A stretch of 64,000 nt of DNA from Chaetomium olivaceum (Eukaryota; Ascomycota; Sordariomycetes; Sordariales; Chaetomiaceae), in NCBI GenBank assembly GCA_039881045.1, contig JAYWVB010000011.1:1-64000 (forward strand), in the 5' to 3' direction. A program made the translations under genes and the position numbers. Numbering within the stretch: position 1 is the stretch's first letter; each line of letters starts with the position of its first letter. This document shows, one piece after another, positions 45,976 to 55,512 of the stretch. The notes beneath the pieces were generated by a model. That model was not told the DNA's origin. It saw only the letters and a list, made by a program, of their open reading frames with translations, and searched no databases.

Positions 45976-47022
45976 ATGGCGTCCCCCATATCACCACAGC
46001 CATCTCGACTTGGCTCGTCAATGTGCATCGGCCACATACACAATATCATCAAACAACTAACCCGCCATCGATTGGGGGATGCCTTCGAGGCCCTACTAGA
46101 CCTTGGCGATGAGATGCACGACATGGTCGACGACTTTGGGGGTTTTGGTGACCTGCATCAAGTCAACCGACTGCTCACATCTATTGTGCACCACTGTGCA
46201 TATGGCATTTACGAACATGTGGACCAAGTAATACACGCCCTTCTTTTACTAGCCATCCGCACTTGCGACAGGTTGAGGGCAGCGCAAACACAGCCAGGCC
46301 CGGAGAGGGTATTCTGGCTATCACCAACCCAGTCCGAGATCAACGACCATCTTGAGGTCTACCGTAACTTCCTCGGCTACATCGCCAACTGGCCCGACTT
46401 ACCTTCATCCCAAGATCCCAATCTGCAATCGGCGAAACAATTGCTGCAGAAGCTGCGCCCGCGGATAAACGCCGGCCTACCTCATCATTCTTGGGCGCGA
46501 CCGGCCGCGGTGCGTGCCAAGACGGATGCCATCGCCAGGAGGCGGCACACCCTCCGGTCATCCACTCAGCGCCAACGGTCCGGGATTACTAAGCCATCAT
46601 CCTCACCACGACCACAACCACCACGCAAGACCGCTGCTGCGTTCATGCCCACTCCGCCATCCCAGACCGGGGATGTCGGGTTTGATGAAGTCACCGTGCC
46701 GACAATACCGGCTTACTGCCCTGGTAGGATCGCACCGGTTCCTGACTCTCTGTCGAATACTATGGGGCGTGATGATTTTCGGTTGGGAGGTGTCGCTAAG
46801 GTTGTTGATGAGATGGACCAAGCATTGATATCGCCGTTGGAATTGATGGCAGACGGAGGTAAGGGACGTACGGCCAGGGCGAATACATCCAGTCTTGGGA
46901 CGATGCACGAGCACGCTGCGGCTCCAACTATAGGTGCTCAACCTGCATCCATCGGGTCCTTTAAACTCCGCCCCGAGCATAGTTGCTCACCCAGGTGTTG
47001 TCCTTTGCGGAGAAGATATTAG
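45976..47022 (+). CDS. Hypothetical protein, 348 aa
   Basis: A single uninterrupted frame from an ATG in good context (CCCCCATGG). Residues 20-180 are predicted helical with regularly spaced Leu and His (IIKQLTRHRLGDAFEALLDL and VIHALLLLAIRTCDRL). Residues 180-340 are basic and Ser/Pro-rich with no domain. It ends in a short Cys/Arg cluster. I do not recognise a family. Its length and the pyrimidine-rich leader upstream support a real gene. A nuclear or scaffold role would be guesswork. Confidence 0.6.
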   Translation: MASPISPQPSRLGSSMCIGHIHNIIKQLTRHRLGDAFEALLDLGDEMHDMVDDFGGFGDLHQVNRLLTSIVHHCAYGIYEHVDQVIHALLLLAIRTCDRLRAAQTQPGPERVFWLSPTQSEINDHLEVYRNFLGYIANWPDLPSSQDPNLQSAKQLLQKLRPRINAGLPHHSWARPAAVRAKTDAIARRRHTLRSSTQRQRSGITKPSSSPRPQPPRKTAAAFMPTPPSQTGDVGFDEVTVPTIPAYCPGRIAPVPDSLSNTMGRDDFRLGGVAKVVDEMDQALISPLELMADGGKGRTARANTSSLGTMHEHAAAPTIGAQPASIGSFKLRPEHSCSPRCCPLRRRY

Positions 47023-47708
47023 AAAATAGTTTTAAATTTGGTTGTGGGATTCTCACGGTGTGGTTGGGAAATAATACATTCTCATCTTGCTGTCATTTTG
47101 TCCGTGGCATTTGATGGAAATACCGTCGTGACATCGTCGCCGGCTACCAGCACTGTGAAGCCGCTCAGGGCCCCCTCTTCACCCGTCATTTGGTCTGTGT
47201 TCTTCCACAACGTTCCATTTGAAGCTGCACCGCATACGTCACAATAACTTCCCATGAAGCTAACGTTTCTCTAAGTTTCCAAGTTTGCGAGTTCCCATGG
47301 CACATGGTTTGGCTATCTTACATCGGGTGTAGGTACCCACCTAGATACTCATGTCCATCTCCTGCCGGAGTTAAGTAGTCAATGCAGTCCGGCTTACTCG
47401 CCTGCGTCATACCTCGGTCGGCAACACCAAGACTCGCAAAGTTGGAACCAGTATGTGTGAATAACTACCCCAGACAGCTAAAAGCAAATTGCGCCGTGAA
47501 ATTCAAAAAGAAAAGCGCGATCTGACGATGCATCGATCCCCTATGCCTACAACGTTCACGGTTCCTGACATCGGTACTGCATGGCTTGACAGAGTCCGAG
47601 GCCGTCGGAACCGCTCCAATACCAGGCGACCCGATCCACCGCAACTCCCCTGCAACTCCCACCCGCTACCTAGTAGTGTCCCCTCCCATTCTTCAGACCA
47701 CCACCAAA
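47023..47708. other. Convergent 3' region, no gene seen
   Basis: It lies between the hypothetical gene (plus) and the amidoligase-like gene (minus). No repeat or RNA gene was recognised. Confidence 0.4.
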
Positions 47709-49793
47709 CTAAGCATCCTCACCCTCCTGCCGACGACGCACCGGGCGGGTAGTACCGGCAGCAGCTCCCCCGGTGGTATTGCCAGCCGTGTTGTTACGAG
47801 ACGACGAGGACGTGGCCGCAGTATTGCCAGTGTTTCCAGACGTCGCCGTAGGCCTCGTCGTTGACGCGGCAGGCCGCTCGGGAAGACGGGTCGTGCTGGT
47901 GCGCGTCGGCGTCCTAGGCGTCGAAGCGGACGCCGAAGCCGGGGTTGCCGTGCCCTGCGTACCGGCGGCAGGCGCTCGGTTACTCGCCGCAGTGCGCGAC
48001 GTCGGGGACCGCGGTCCGGCGCCTCCGGCCCCGCCCCTGCCGGTGCTTTGGGTAGCGCCGCCCCTCCCGGTGCTTTGGGCAGCGCCACCCCTGCCGGTGC
48101 TCTGGGCAGCGCCACCCCTGCCTGTGCTCTGGGCAGCGCCGCCCCTGCCGGTGCTTTGGGCGGCGCCGCCCCTGCCGGTGCTTTGGGTAGCGCCGCCCCT
48201 GCCAGTGCTCGTGCCTTGGGTCGCACCGCCCCTGCCGGTGCCGGTACTCGTGGATGCGCGACCGGCGGTTTCCTGGGCAGCGGTGTTCCCGCCCCTGGCC
48301 GTGCCAGCGGTCGTGGTAGGGCGCGGGGTTGTCCCTGGTGCCGGAGTGCGTCCACGCGCCCCTCCTCGGCCTTGCCCACCCTGCGAGGAAGAGGCTGCTG
48401 CCCCGCCCCGTGCCGGCCTTGATGATCCCCGGGTGGCCCGGGCTCCGCCCGTGGACGCCTGCGGAGTTGGCATCTCTTCGTCTGACGACACATCGGTGCT
48501 AGAAAGGTCGTTTTCATAGGTGCTGGGGTCCGGTAGAGGACGACCCTCGCCGGGAATGACTTTCGGAGGTGGGGGCAGGATAGCGGACTGTTGCACCGGC
48601 GGGGCAACGCCCTTGCGCAAAGCTTGCTCGCGGGCGTTGATCTGCGTCTCTGTGAAACGCTTTCCGCCTTGGTAAGATTCGTAGGACCAAGTGAGAAAGT
48701 TCAGGAACCGACTTCCGTGGCAGGTCTCGGGAAGATGCTTGATGCATCCAGCGAGCTCCTTGCGCAGTTCTTCGGCGGTTGGGTACGTCTTCCGGGTCTT
48801 GGCCCCGTCGAAGTCGTATCTCATCGCGCTTAGATGAAGCCCGAGAGCGAAAAGTATACGGTGGCCGGTAGTGATAGGCGACAGAACCCCCGCTTGGCGG
48901 CGGAACTCAACCGTTCCGATATCCTTGAATGCTTCAAAGTTAAACGAGGTATACCGGTCGCCTTTAACCTCACCCCCTTGTATCTCCACGAGGAACCTAG
49001 CCTGACCGTCTTTGCCGGTAGCCAAACTGTCTATATTATCAAAGACTGGCCCCCAACCTTTTTGCGGAACTTGCTCATATTGTTTCGTCGCAAAAACCTT
49101 ATGATTTGGTACGGCATACTCGCTTTCACGGCGATCCGGCGGGAGATATTGGTATAGGGCTGCTTCCCAGAAAAATGACGCCTTTGCCATCCTGACGAGC
49201 TCTGGCAGCTTGTAGCCGTCTGGCTTGACTCTGGTTGGTCCGGGCGAGACGTGAACGTGGCAGCCGCAATAGTCGGTGGTGTATATGTCGAAGGTTTTAT
49301 TCACCGCCTGGTATACCATATCTATCTCCTGTTGCCATTGCTTACTAACCGACATGGGTGGTGAGACGATCTCAACGCCCCCTATGCTAGCATTAGCGCA
49401 CTTGTCGAAAGTATACAAAAGAGGCTAGGAATACGTACACCATTTTCTGGCGTCAGGAGGTAGCGCAAGCTTCCGTTCCGACATGCTTGGATCGGCCGTG
49501 CAATGCCATCCATTGTCCTTGCCTAACATGGCATCGATCTCTGCCTGAACAGCCGGGCAAAGGCAATTCATGCGATGATGAACGACTTCTATTTGCCCCG
49601 GACGGGTCGGCGGGTCGTTCTTAAGGTCGAAATCCCACGTTTGCCAATGCTCCGGTAGGGACTTGGGGTTCGTTCTTTTCTTCTCTCTGGTCAAAACCTC
49701 GACCCTTGGCTTGACCTTAACGTACAGCTCGATTTCCACGCCAAAAAGCGGCAACCTTTGAGCCGGCGCAGCTCTTGCTTTACTGGCGGACAT
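47709..49793 (-). CDS. Amidoligase-like protein with Gly/Arg-rich repeat tail
   Basis: Two exons (49439-49793 and 47709-49381; intron 57 nt) give 675 aa. Residues about 10-330 match the amidoligase enzyme family (PF12224 type): FGVEIELYVKVKP, WHCTADPSM, KWWGVEIVSPPM across the splice, CGCHVHVSPG and FKDIGTVEFRRQAGVL. In this glutamine-synthetase/GCS-like fold the Glu and His residues bind Mg-ATP and the enzyme joins a carboxylate to an amine; substrates of the fungal members are unknown. Residues about 380-670 are disordered and rich in Gly, Arg, Thr and Ala, with a nine-residue tandem repeat. ATG 49793 has a better context than the upstream in-frame ATG at 49841. The gene converges on the hypothetical gene at 45976. 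Confidence 0.8.
48043..48237 (-). repeat. 27-bp tandem repeat in the amidoligase-like gene
   Basis: Six 27-bp units (48043-48204) are followed by one 33-bp variant. Each unit encodes nine residues of the form TGRGGAAQS, with Ala/Thr variation at one place. Units differ by one to a few bases. The encoded tract is an RGG-like, probably RNA-binding or phase-separating segment (inference). Copy number is likely to vary between strains. Confidence 0.9.
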
Positions 49794-51857
49794 TGTTGCA
49801 GGTTGCGAGATGTTGTGAAAATGTAACGGAGGAATGGGCAAGGAATATTGCTGGGTCGTCGATGTTAACGATGCTGTTTGTGGTGTTGTCTACTAGGTAC
49901 TATTTGAAGATGTTTGCATAGAATATGTAGTTTTATAATAGGAAGCGCTACACCGACGACACCGGTTTATTTGTCACTAATGCAAACCAACCAACACCCT
50001 ATTACTCCACTTGAATCCATACCGAGTGTTTAGTGCTCCCATAATAGGTAAGCCTTTTACGGCCAGTGCCTAGCCGGGGTTATGAACACCGTCGCGGCCT
50101 TCGACTAGGCCAAAGCCCTGCAGCCGCTGTCCGATCAATATTGTGAGATTCTCCCGAGCTCGGACTCCAAGATATAACAGTGCTTGGGCAGGCCGGATGC
50201 ATCGGACTACAATGTGAGCTGCACTCCACATCCGTGTTCTCGAGTGCGCAAAAGCTGCGACCGCCTGCTTGGGTTGAAACACAATGCACCCGCCTGAACA
50301 TCCTGTTGCCTATTGCGGTGGACGAAAATGGTTCAGATGGAAAGCAATAAAGTATACATTCAGCTTACGCCCCCACCGCAGAAAATGGCCAAAATAAGCG
50401 GCCGGTCTTTTGTCTTGGTGGCCTCGGTTCTTGGGTGCGAGCTTCCAGGCAACGGTGTCGCAGCCCGCTCGCGGCGTAGCGGGTCAGCAGAATTCAGGGG
50501 CGATTTGAATAGGTACAATATCTCACTGTAATCTTTTTTCTTAGGCATGCCACATACTAACCTAGGCAGAAAGCAATAATAGCCCGTGCACTTAAAAACA
50601 GGAACCATCCACATTACAGCGGTAGTCACTTGGACCCAAAGCCGCCCAATTACTTCCGACATTCCTCTACCGCGGGAGGGCGCTGGCTAGAACACGAAAG
50701 GCAAAAGAGCGGTATGCAGGACATGCACCATCATCGCCAAGGACCGTAGCTTCATGTCACTACAATAGCCGTACCGCGTAAGGTCACCACCAATTATGAC
50801 CACCACGGAGGTGTTTGGGTTGGAAGTCGCAGGGGACTGGCACACACAGTGTGCCAGTCCCGGTTCGCAGGGAACAGCCCTCAAAACGGAGTGTCGAGAT
50901 CCATGGCAACGTTTTTTTTTTTCTTTTTTCGATCTGGTCCTACACAACATGTAACGGGTAGTGGACATCCTGACATCCAAGCTTTCCCAAGGGCGTTTGA
51001 CAGGTTAGTGCCACCGAACTCGTTGCTGCCAAGGACTGTGGGAGGGCTTTTTGATGACGAGGACATGTGCATTGTACGGCTCACGGCAGCGAGGTACTTC
51101 TACCATTGCGCTTGTAGAAACCATTTGACCGTCATCAACGTCATCTTGGTCCGAGGTGCGCGATGCCCGGCTACATGCTTTTAAGTTTTAAGTTGATGCC
51201 GTCACGACTACGGTGACTCGTCTCTTGGCGGAACAAGTCTAGACTGTCTTGAAGGGTCAATACGTAACCTCCGAGAGACATCCTATTGCCATTCCGTCTT
51301 TGATCCTGCCGCTATCACCCTGTTCCAAATTCAAGCCGGGAAGAGTGGATACCCAGAAGCCGCTGACGTTCCGGTTGGCATTTGTGGCTGCCGGCTTGGC
51401 ACCGAATTATGGGCCGGGGGCCGAGCGGCGATCCGGAGCTACCTCTCCGGTTGGATCAACGACGCATCGGTGCCTTCGAAAAAGCAAACGGGGACCCGCA
51501 AGGCGGGGAATACTGGACAATCGAATCTGGTACCGGATTGGAGGATGTAGAGGATGTTGATGTCATCTATGGAAAGTTAGAATGATTGAAGGTACATACC
51601 GAACAATGGTGGGAGATCCCGTCTTGGATGGGTCCAATGCAAACCGTCGCCATGCATTGACATCATCATTCAACATCATGACGAACGGCCGTCATCGAGC
51701 GGGTATTTTACACTCTCACGCCAGGCATATAAGGGTTAACCCCATCAATGCAAAACAATCTTCATCTGCATCTCATCCTATATCCAATAGACCAGCATAA
51801 TCGAGCCTCCAAAACTCCCAAGCAGACTTTGTCATATTATTAAAACGAATACTCATC
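49794..51857. other. 2-kb divergent intergenic region, no gene seen
   Basis: It separates the amidoligase-like gene (minus) from con-10 (plus). It holds a T-run near 50911-50921 and short ORFs without support. The right end includes the con-10 promoter. Confidence 0.4.
51728..51733 (+). promoter_or_regulatory. Possible TATA element of con-10
   Basis: TATAAG lies about 125 bp upstream of ATG 51858. con-10 genes are strongly induced in conidiation and by light or stress, which fits a TATA-type promoter. Confidence 0.35.
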
Positions 51858-52253
51858 ATGTCCGGCACCCAGAACACCAACCCCGGCAATTTTGCCAACC
51901 GGTATGTCTCCAACCTTTTACTAGACTTTGTTCGGTATCATTCCGCCATCTATTCTTTTGCTAACTCGTCCTCCCTCCAGCCCCAAGGAAGAAGTCCGTG
52001 ACATTGCCTCCAAGGGCGGCCAGGCTAGCCACTCGGGCGGTTTCGCCAGCATGGACCCTGACAAGCAGGTATGACCGCACGTGGTGTGTTGGGCTCAGTC
52101 CATCAAAATTTGGCTAACGTCGCACAGCGCAACATCGCTTCACAGGGCGGCCAGGCTTCGTCTGGCAGCTTCGAGCCCGGTAGTGAGCGTGCCCGCGAGG
52201 CAGGACGAAAGGGCGGCTCTCGTACTGGCACCGGCGGCGACGACGCTGAGTAG
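51858..52253 (+). CDS. con-10: Conidiation-specific protein 10 homologue (KGG-repeat stress protein)
   Basis: Exons are 51858-51901, 51981-52068 and 52128-52253, giving 85 aa, close to the roughly 86 aa of the Neurospora protein. It opens with the conserved NPGNFANRPKEEVRDIASKG and repeats the KGGQAS-type unit three times (IASKGGQAS, IASQGGQAS and AGRKGGSR). These small hydrophilic Gly-rich proteins of the bacterial GsiB type accumulate in conidia and under desiccation or starvation and are thought to protect dried cells. Both introns are canonical. The protein is cytosolic with no signal peptide. Confidence 0.95.
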
Positions 52254-52725
52254 CCAAACGACGAACAGATCATCATTTGGGATGTATTGTACGATGTACG
52301 ATAGTCAGGAGCGGATAGCCAATGAATGTTTTATATGCGGCAACGTCTCTCAATGAGCGTCAGTCACCATGACCTATTATGACTTCAACTTCTCTTCTCT
52401 TTCCCTGTTCGAACCCACTCATTGTCCTTGTCCTAGGACAGTACCGTCCAAGTATGGTGTCGCCGCTGAGTGGATCGTTGGGAAGGGGGGGGGGGGGCGT
52501 CGCGTGGATGTTAATGTCCAACCAGGCCAGCCCAGGTAGAGGTATTGTGTGCGGCCGTAATAACTGTTAATATTGGTTTTCAGATCCCTTTTTTTCAGGT
52601 CTTCCAAGGCTTTCATTGTTACAACCCTGGCAGTCCGAGTACTGTACATGGACTGACCCCAGCCCCCTGTCAGGAGCAGGTTGTCGGCCATCCAACCCGA
52701 TGGTCACCATCCAATCACTTCCCCT
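52254..52725. other. Convergent 3' region with a G-run
   Basis: It lies between con-10 and the DUF1996 gene. A run of 13 G at 52485-52497 is the only landmark. Confidence 0.45.
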
Positions 52726-54054
52726 TCACGGCCACATCTCACCACGCCCATGGTCAGCATGGAATCCACCTGGAAGCTCGTCCAGCCCTGGAAATATTTA
52801 GTCGGTAAACAAACATCACAAAATACGATCGCACATAACCATGCCACTTACATCCATCAATATCCTCATCGACGACCCTCTCCTGTGAGCAGCTGTTCAT
52901 AGCCTCGATCGACTGCAGCGTGGAATTCTGACCCCCTGGTCGTTAGCCGCTGCACTCCTTCGATTCAACATCACACAACACCATGAACGGGTAAATACGT
53001 ACCGATTCCTTTGCACAATTCGTGTTAAACCAACACGGCGCATCCAGCACCCTCTGCAGCGCATCCCCCTTCCACCCAAAAACATAATCCCCATGCGTCG
53101 CGTACCCCGTTGCGTCCCCAAACGACCACACGAACGGATTACTGCCATCCGCCGGCCACTCCAACTCATTGAACTGCTTCGTGTCCCAAACCACCTCATA
53201 CATGACCTGCCCGACCCGCACAGGGTGTGTCGCGGGGCAGGGGCCGCCGCTCTCGAAGGTGCCTGTGGCCGGGTAGCTCATGTGCGACATGTGGTCGGGG
53301 CTGTCGAGGTTCTTGCCGTCCCAGCAGGTGGGGAAGCGCAGCGAGGTCATGATGCCTTCCGGGCATGGGCGGGTTGGGAAGGCCATGGTTTCGGGGGCGC
53401 GGCTGGTCCACGTGTCCATGCAGACGTAGGTGAGCTGGCGGAAGTGGCCGGCGGCGGAGAGGTTGCGTGCCGCGATGTCGCCGACGAACATGCGGAAGCC
53501 CTGGGTTGGGGGTGGGGTGGATTAGTCGGACGGTTTGGGAGGGTTTGAGGGGGTTGATGGGATGTGAGTTGTTACCGGCTGGAATGCCTTGACTTTGGAC
53601 TTTTGGCCTTGGTCATAGATGGCATCCTGCATGTAGTAGATGGTGAGACCACCCCGGGCCGTTTCGAACTGATTGTTGCCTAGTTGAGGAACGCGTTTGT
53701 AGCTCCCGTTTTGTGCCCGGAAATAGAGCACTGCTGTCCAGTAGTTGGAGAAATCGTCGGCGAACTGGCAGGTGGTGCATGTCGACTCCGCTGGGAGGTC
53801 TCTGCTAGGATCCATCGTTGCGTTGAAGGCATCCTGAAGTGAGGAGTTATTAGACGTTACAAACCTGACGACGGAATTTGACTAATAGGAAAGGCTGGAC
53901 GAACACCGCCGACAATTTGATGGACATGGCTCGAGGGAATCGAACCCGGGTTAACGAGAGGGTCAAGCCTTTCAACGACTAACTGGGAGCAGTGAAATCT
54001 GACCACCGCGCTGCACTGTACAGCCAATAATAGGGTAAAGAATGTGAACCGCAT
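52726..54054 (-). CDS. Secreted DUF1996-domain protein
   Basis: Exons are 53905-54054, 53576-53833, 53003-53500, 52852-52927 and 52726-52787, giving 347 aa. Residues 1-17 (MRFTFFTLLLAVQCSAV) form a signal peptide, which is why ATG 54054 is preferred over the in-frame ATG at 54129. The DUF1996 core follows without break: VERLDPLVNPG, SSHVHQIVGG joined to DAFNATM, TCTTCQFADDFSNYWTAVLY, GLTIYYMQDA, GFRMFVGD, RFPTCWDG and HGDYVFGWKGD, ending with DGWLDELPGG. The first intron has an unusual GTTCGT donor. DUF1996 proteins are abundant in fungal secretomes; conserved Cys, His and Asp suggest a metal-dependent or carbohydrate-directed role, which is unproven. No cellulose-binding or WSC module follows. 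Confidence 0.9.
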
Positions 54055-54539
54055 TATGTGTTGCTCGTTGTCGACGAATTTGGTGAGGCAAGGTGTGGTG
54101 GTCAAAGGGAGCCGAAGGAAGGTGTTCACGGAGGCTAAGAAGACAAACTGAACCTGAGCTCACTAACACAGTCTACCCGGAAATACCGGTTCTAAAGCCA
54201 TGCCTTGAAATGGGGCGTACAGGTCATGCGCTTCTGATAGGGCAAGACATAGATTAAATATTAAGTAGATTTTGAAGCCGAGCGCGGGAGTTATAGACGT
54301 CTAATACGATAAGAACCTCCTTATTGCCGATGCAACCAGACCTATGTGGTGGTACCAACGTACACGGCTAAGTATTAGCGGCTGGGAACCTGCAGTGCCG
54401 GATATGCTCGGGAGTATAAGTAAGGTAGAGTGCAAACGCGGTGTGAGGTCAGGCTTGAGGCAAAGTTATTCCTGCGCGCCTTCACTTACTGTTGACTTTT
54501 AGTCCACGAGAAAAAGTCGTCCCACTTCAACCCGATACA
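54055..54539. other. Divergent intergenic region, no gene seen
   Basis: It should hold the promoters of the DUF1996 gene (minus) and of the small cysteine-rich gene (plus). Confidence 0.4.
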
Positions 54540-54913
54540 ATGCGCATCTCCTCAACTTGCCTGGGTGTGCTGCTGGGGTTCACGGTGTGATGACTGATGA
54601 GGTCGACCAATGTCCCGACACGGAGCTCGCATGCCACGATATCATGAATTCAAGTCAATGCATAGCACAAGTGGCTCTTAACGAACCCGTCAGCAAAGAG
54701 GCTATGATCAAATGCGTGGAACATGAGGGTACAGCCAGTAACTTACCAGGAGCAGCCAAGGTAAGTGTACCGGAGTTGCATCATAGACAACCTGGTACCG
54801 ATAGAGGGGTAACTACCCAGCTAACTTGTAAACAGTACTGTCGCTGCCCAGGTTGCCATACGCAATCCATCAACGCTGTCATCGCAGAATTGTTCCCACC
54901 ACCGTGTGCATAG
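54540..54913 (+). CDS. Small cysteine-rich secreted protein candidate, one-base frameshift
   Basis: Exons are 54540-54760 and 54836-54913 (intron GTAAGT...GCTAAC...AACAG), 299 nt in all, one short of 100 codons. The signal-peptide frame MRISSTCLGVLLG meets a stop unless one base is restored in GGGG at 54575-54578; the frame then continues into DEVDQCPDTELACHDI. With that base the product is 99 aa with eight Cys after the leader (CPDTELAC, QC, KC, YCRCPGC and a final PPPC). Size, leader and even Cys number are those of secreted effector-like or hydrophobin-like proteins, but the spacing matches no family I know. It may be functional with a sequence error, or recently broken. Confidence 0.55.
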
Positions 54914-55512
54914 GTAGCCGGGTTTGGCATTCGCCCAGGGGAAGATTTGGGTGGGGGGCTGAATTCATAGTAATTACCTTGGTCATAGCGAAATAAATAA
55001 CGTTGGAGGCTTTTATGGTAAGAAAAGGATGGCAAGGGTGTATCAACAACGGCATGCAAATCTGTAGAAAGAACAGAAGAAGATCATGACTTGGAGGCTA
55101 TTGAAACGGCATGCGGATCGGTTATCTGGGGCTGTAACGCCTATGATAGCACAACAAGGCTCTGTCCACCGACTAACCAACGCCGTTTCTCTTCCAACAT
55201 TCTCGCCTAGCTGCCACAATTGTCAGGGCTCCAAATCACTCGCATGGCAATGTGTTTTACACGTTTGAGCAGTACCGCCTTTGAAGTTGCGCCCCGTGCT
55301 CACCCCGTCACCTTGAAACACCGGAAATTATGCAAACCCTCGGATTGAAGCAGTGTTCAGCCGCGAACGGTTGCAACTTGAAGCTTGCAATGCAAAGTCC
55401 TGCTTGCCGATCTCCACGCCATCTCAACTGCTCCCTGAAAAATAAACTGTTCCCCAAATGTTTGCACAATTTCTCGCAACACAAATTCCAGCCACCAACG
55501 CAATCCGTCGCG
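54914..55512. other. Intergenic between two plus-strand genes, no gene seen
   Basis: It should hold the leader of the hydrolase-fusion gene. The frame is open back to 55330 but composition and context favour the ATG at 55513. Confidence 0.4.

Noticed and set aside
53925..53955. GGTTCGATTCC on the minus strand, like a tRNA B box
   Set aside because: It lies inside the DUF1996 coding exon (NPGSIPSSH) and no acceptor stem or A box can be paired around it.
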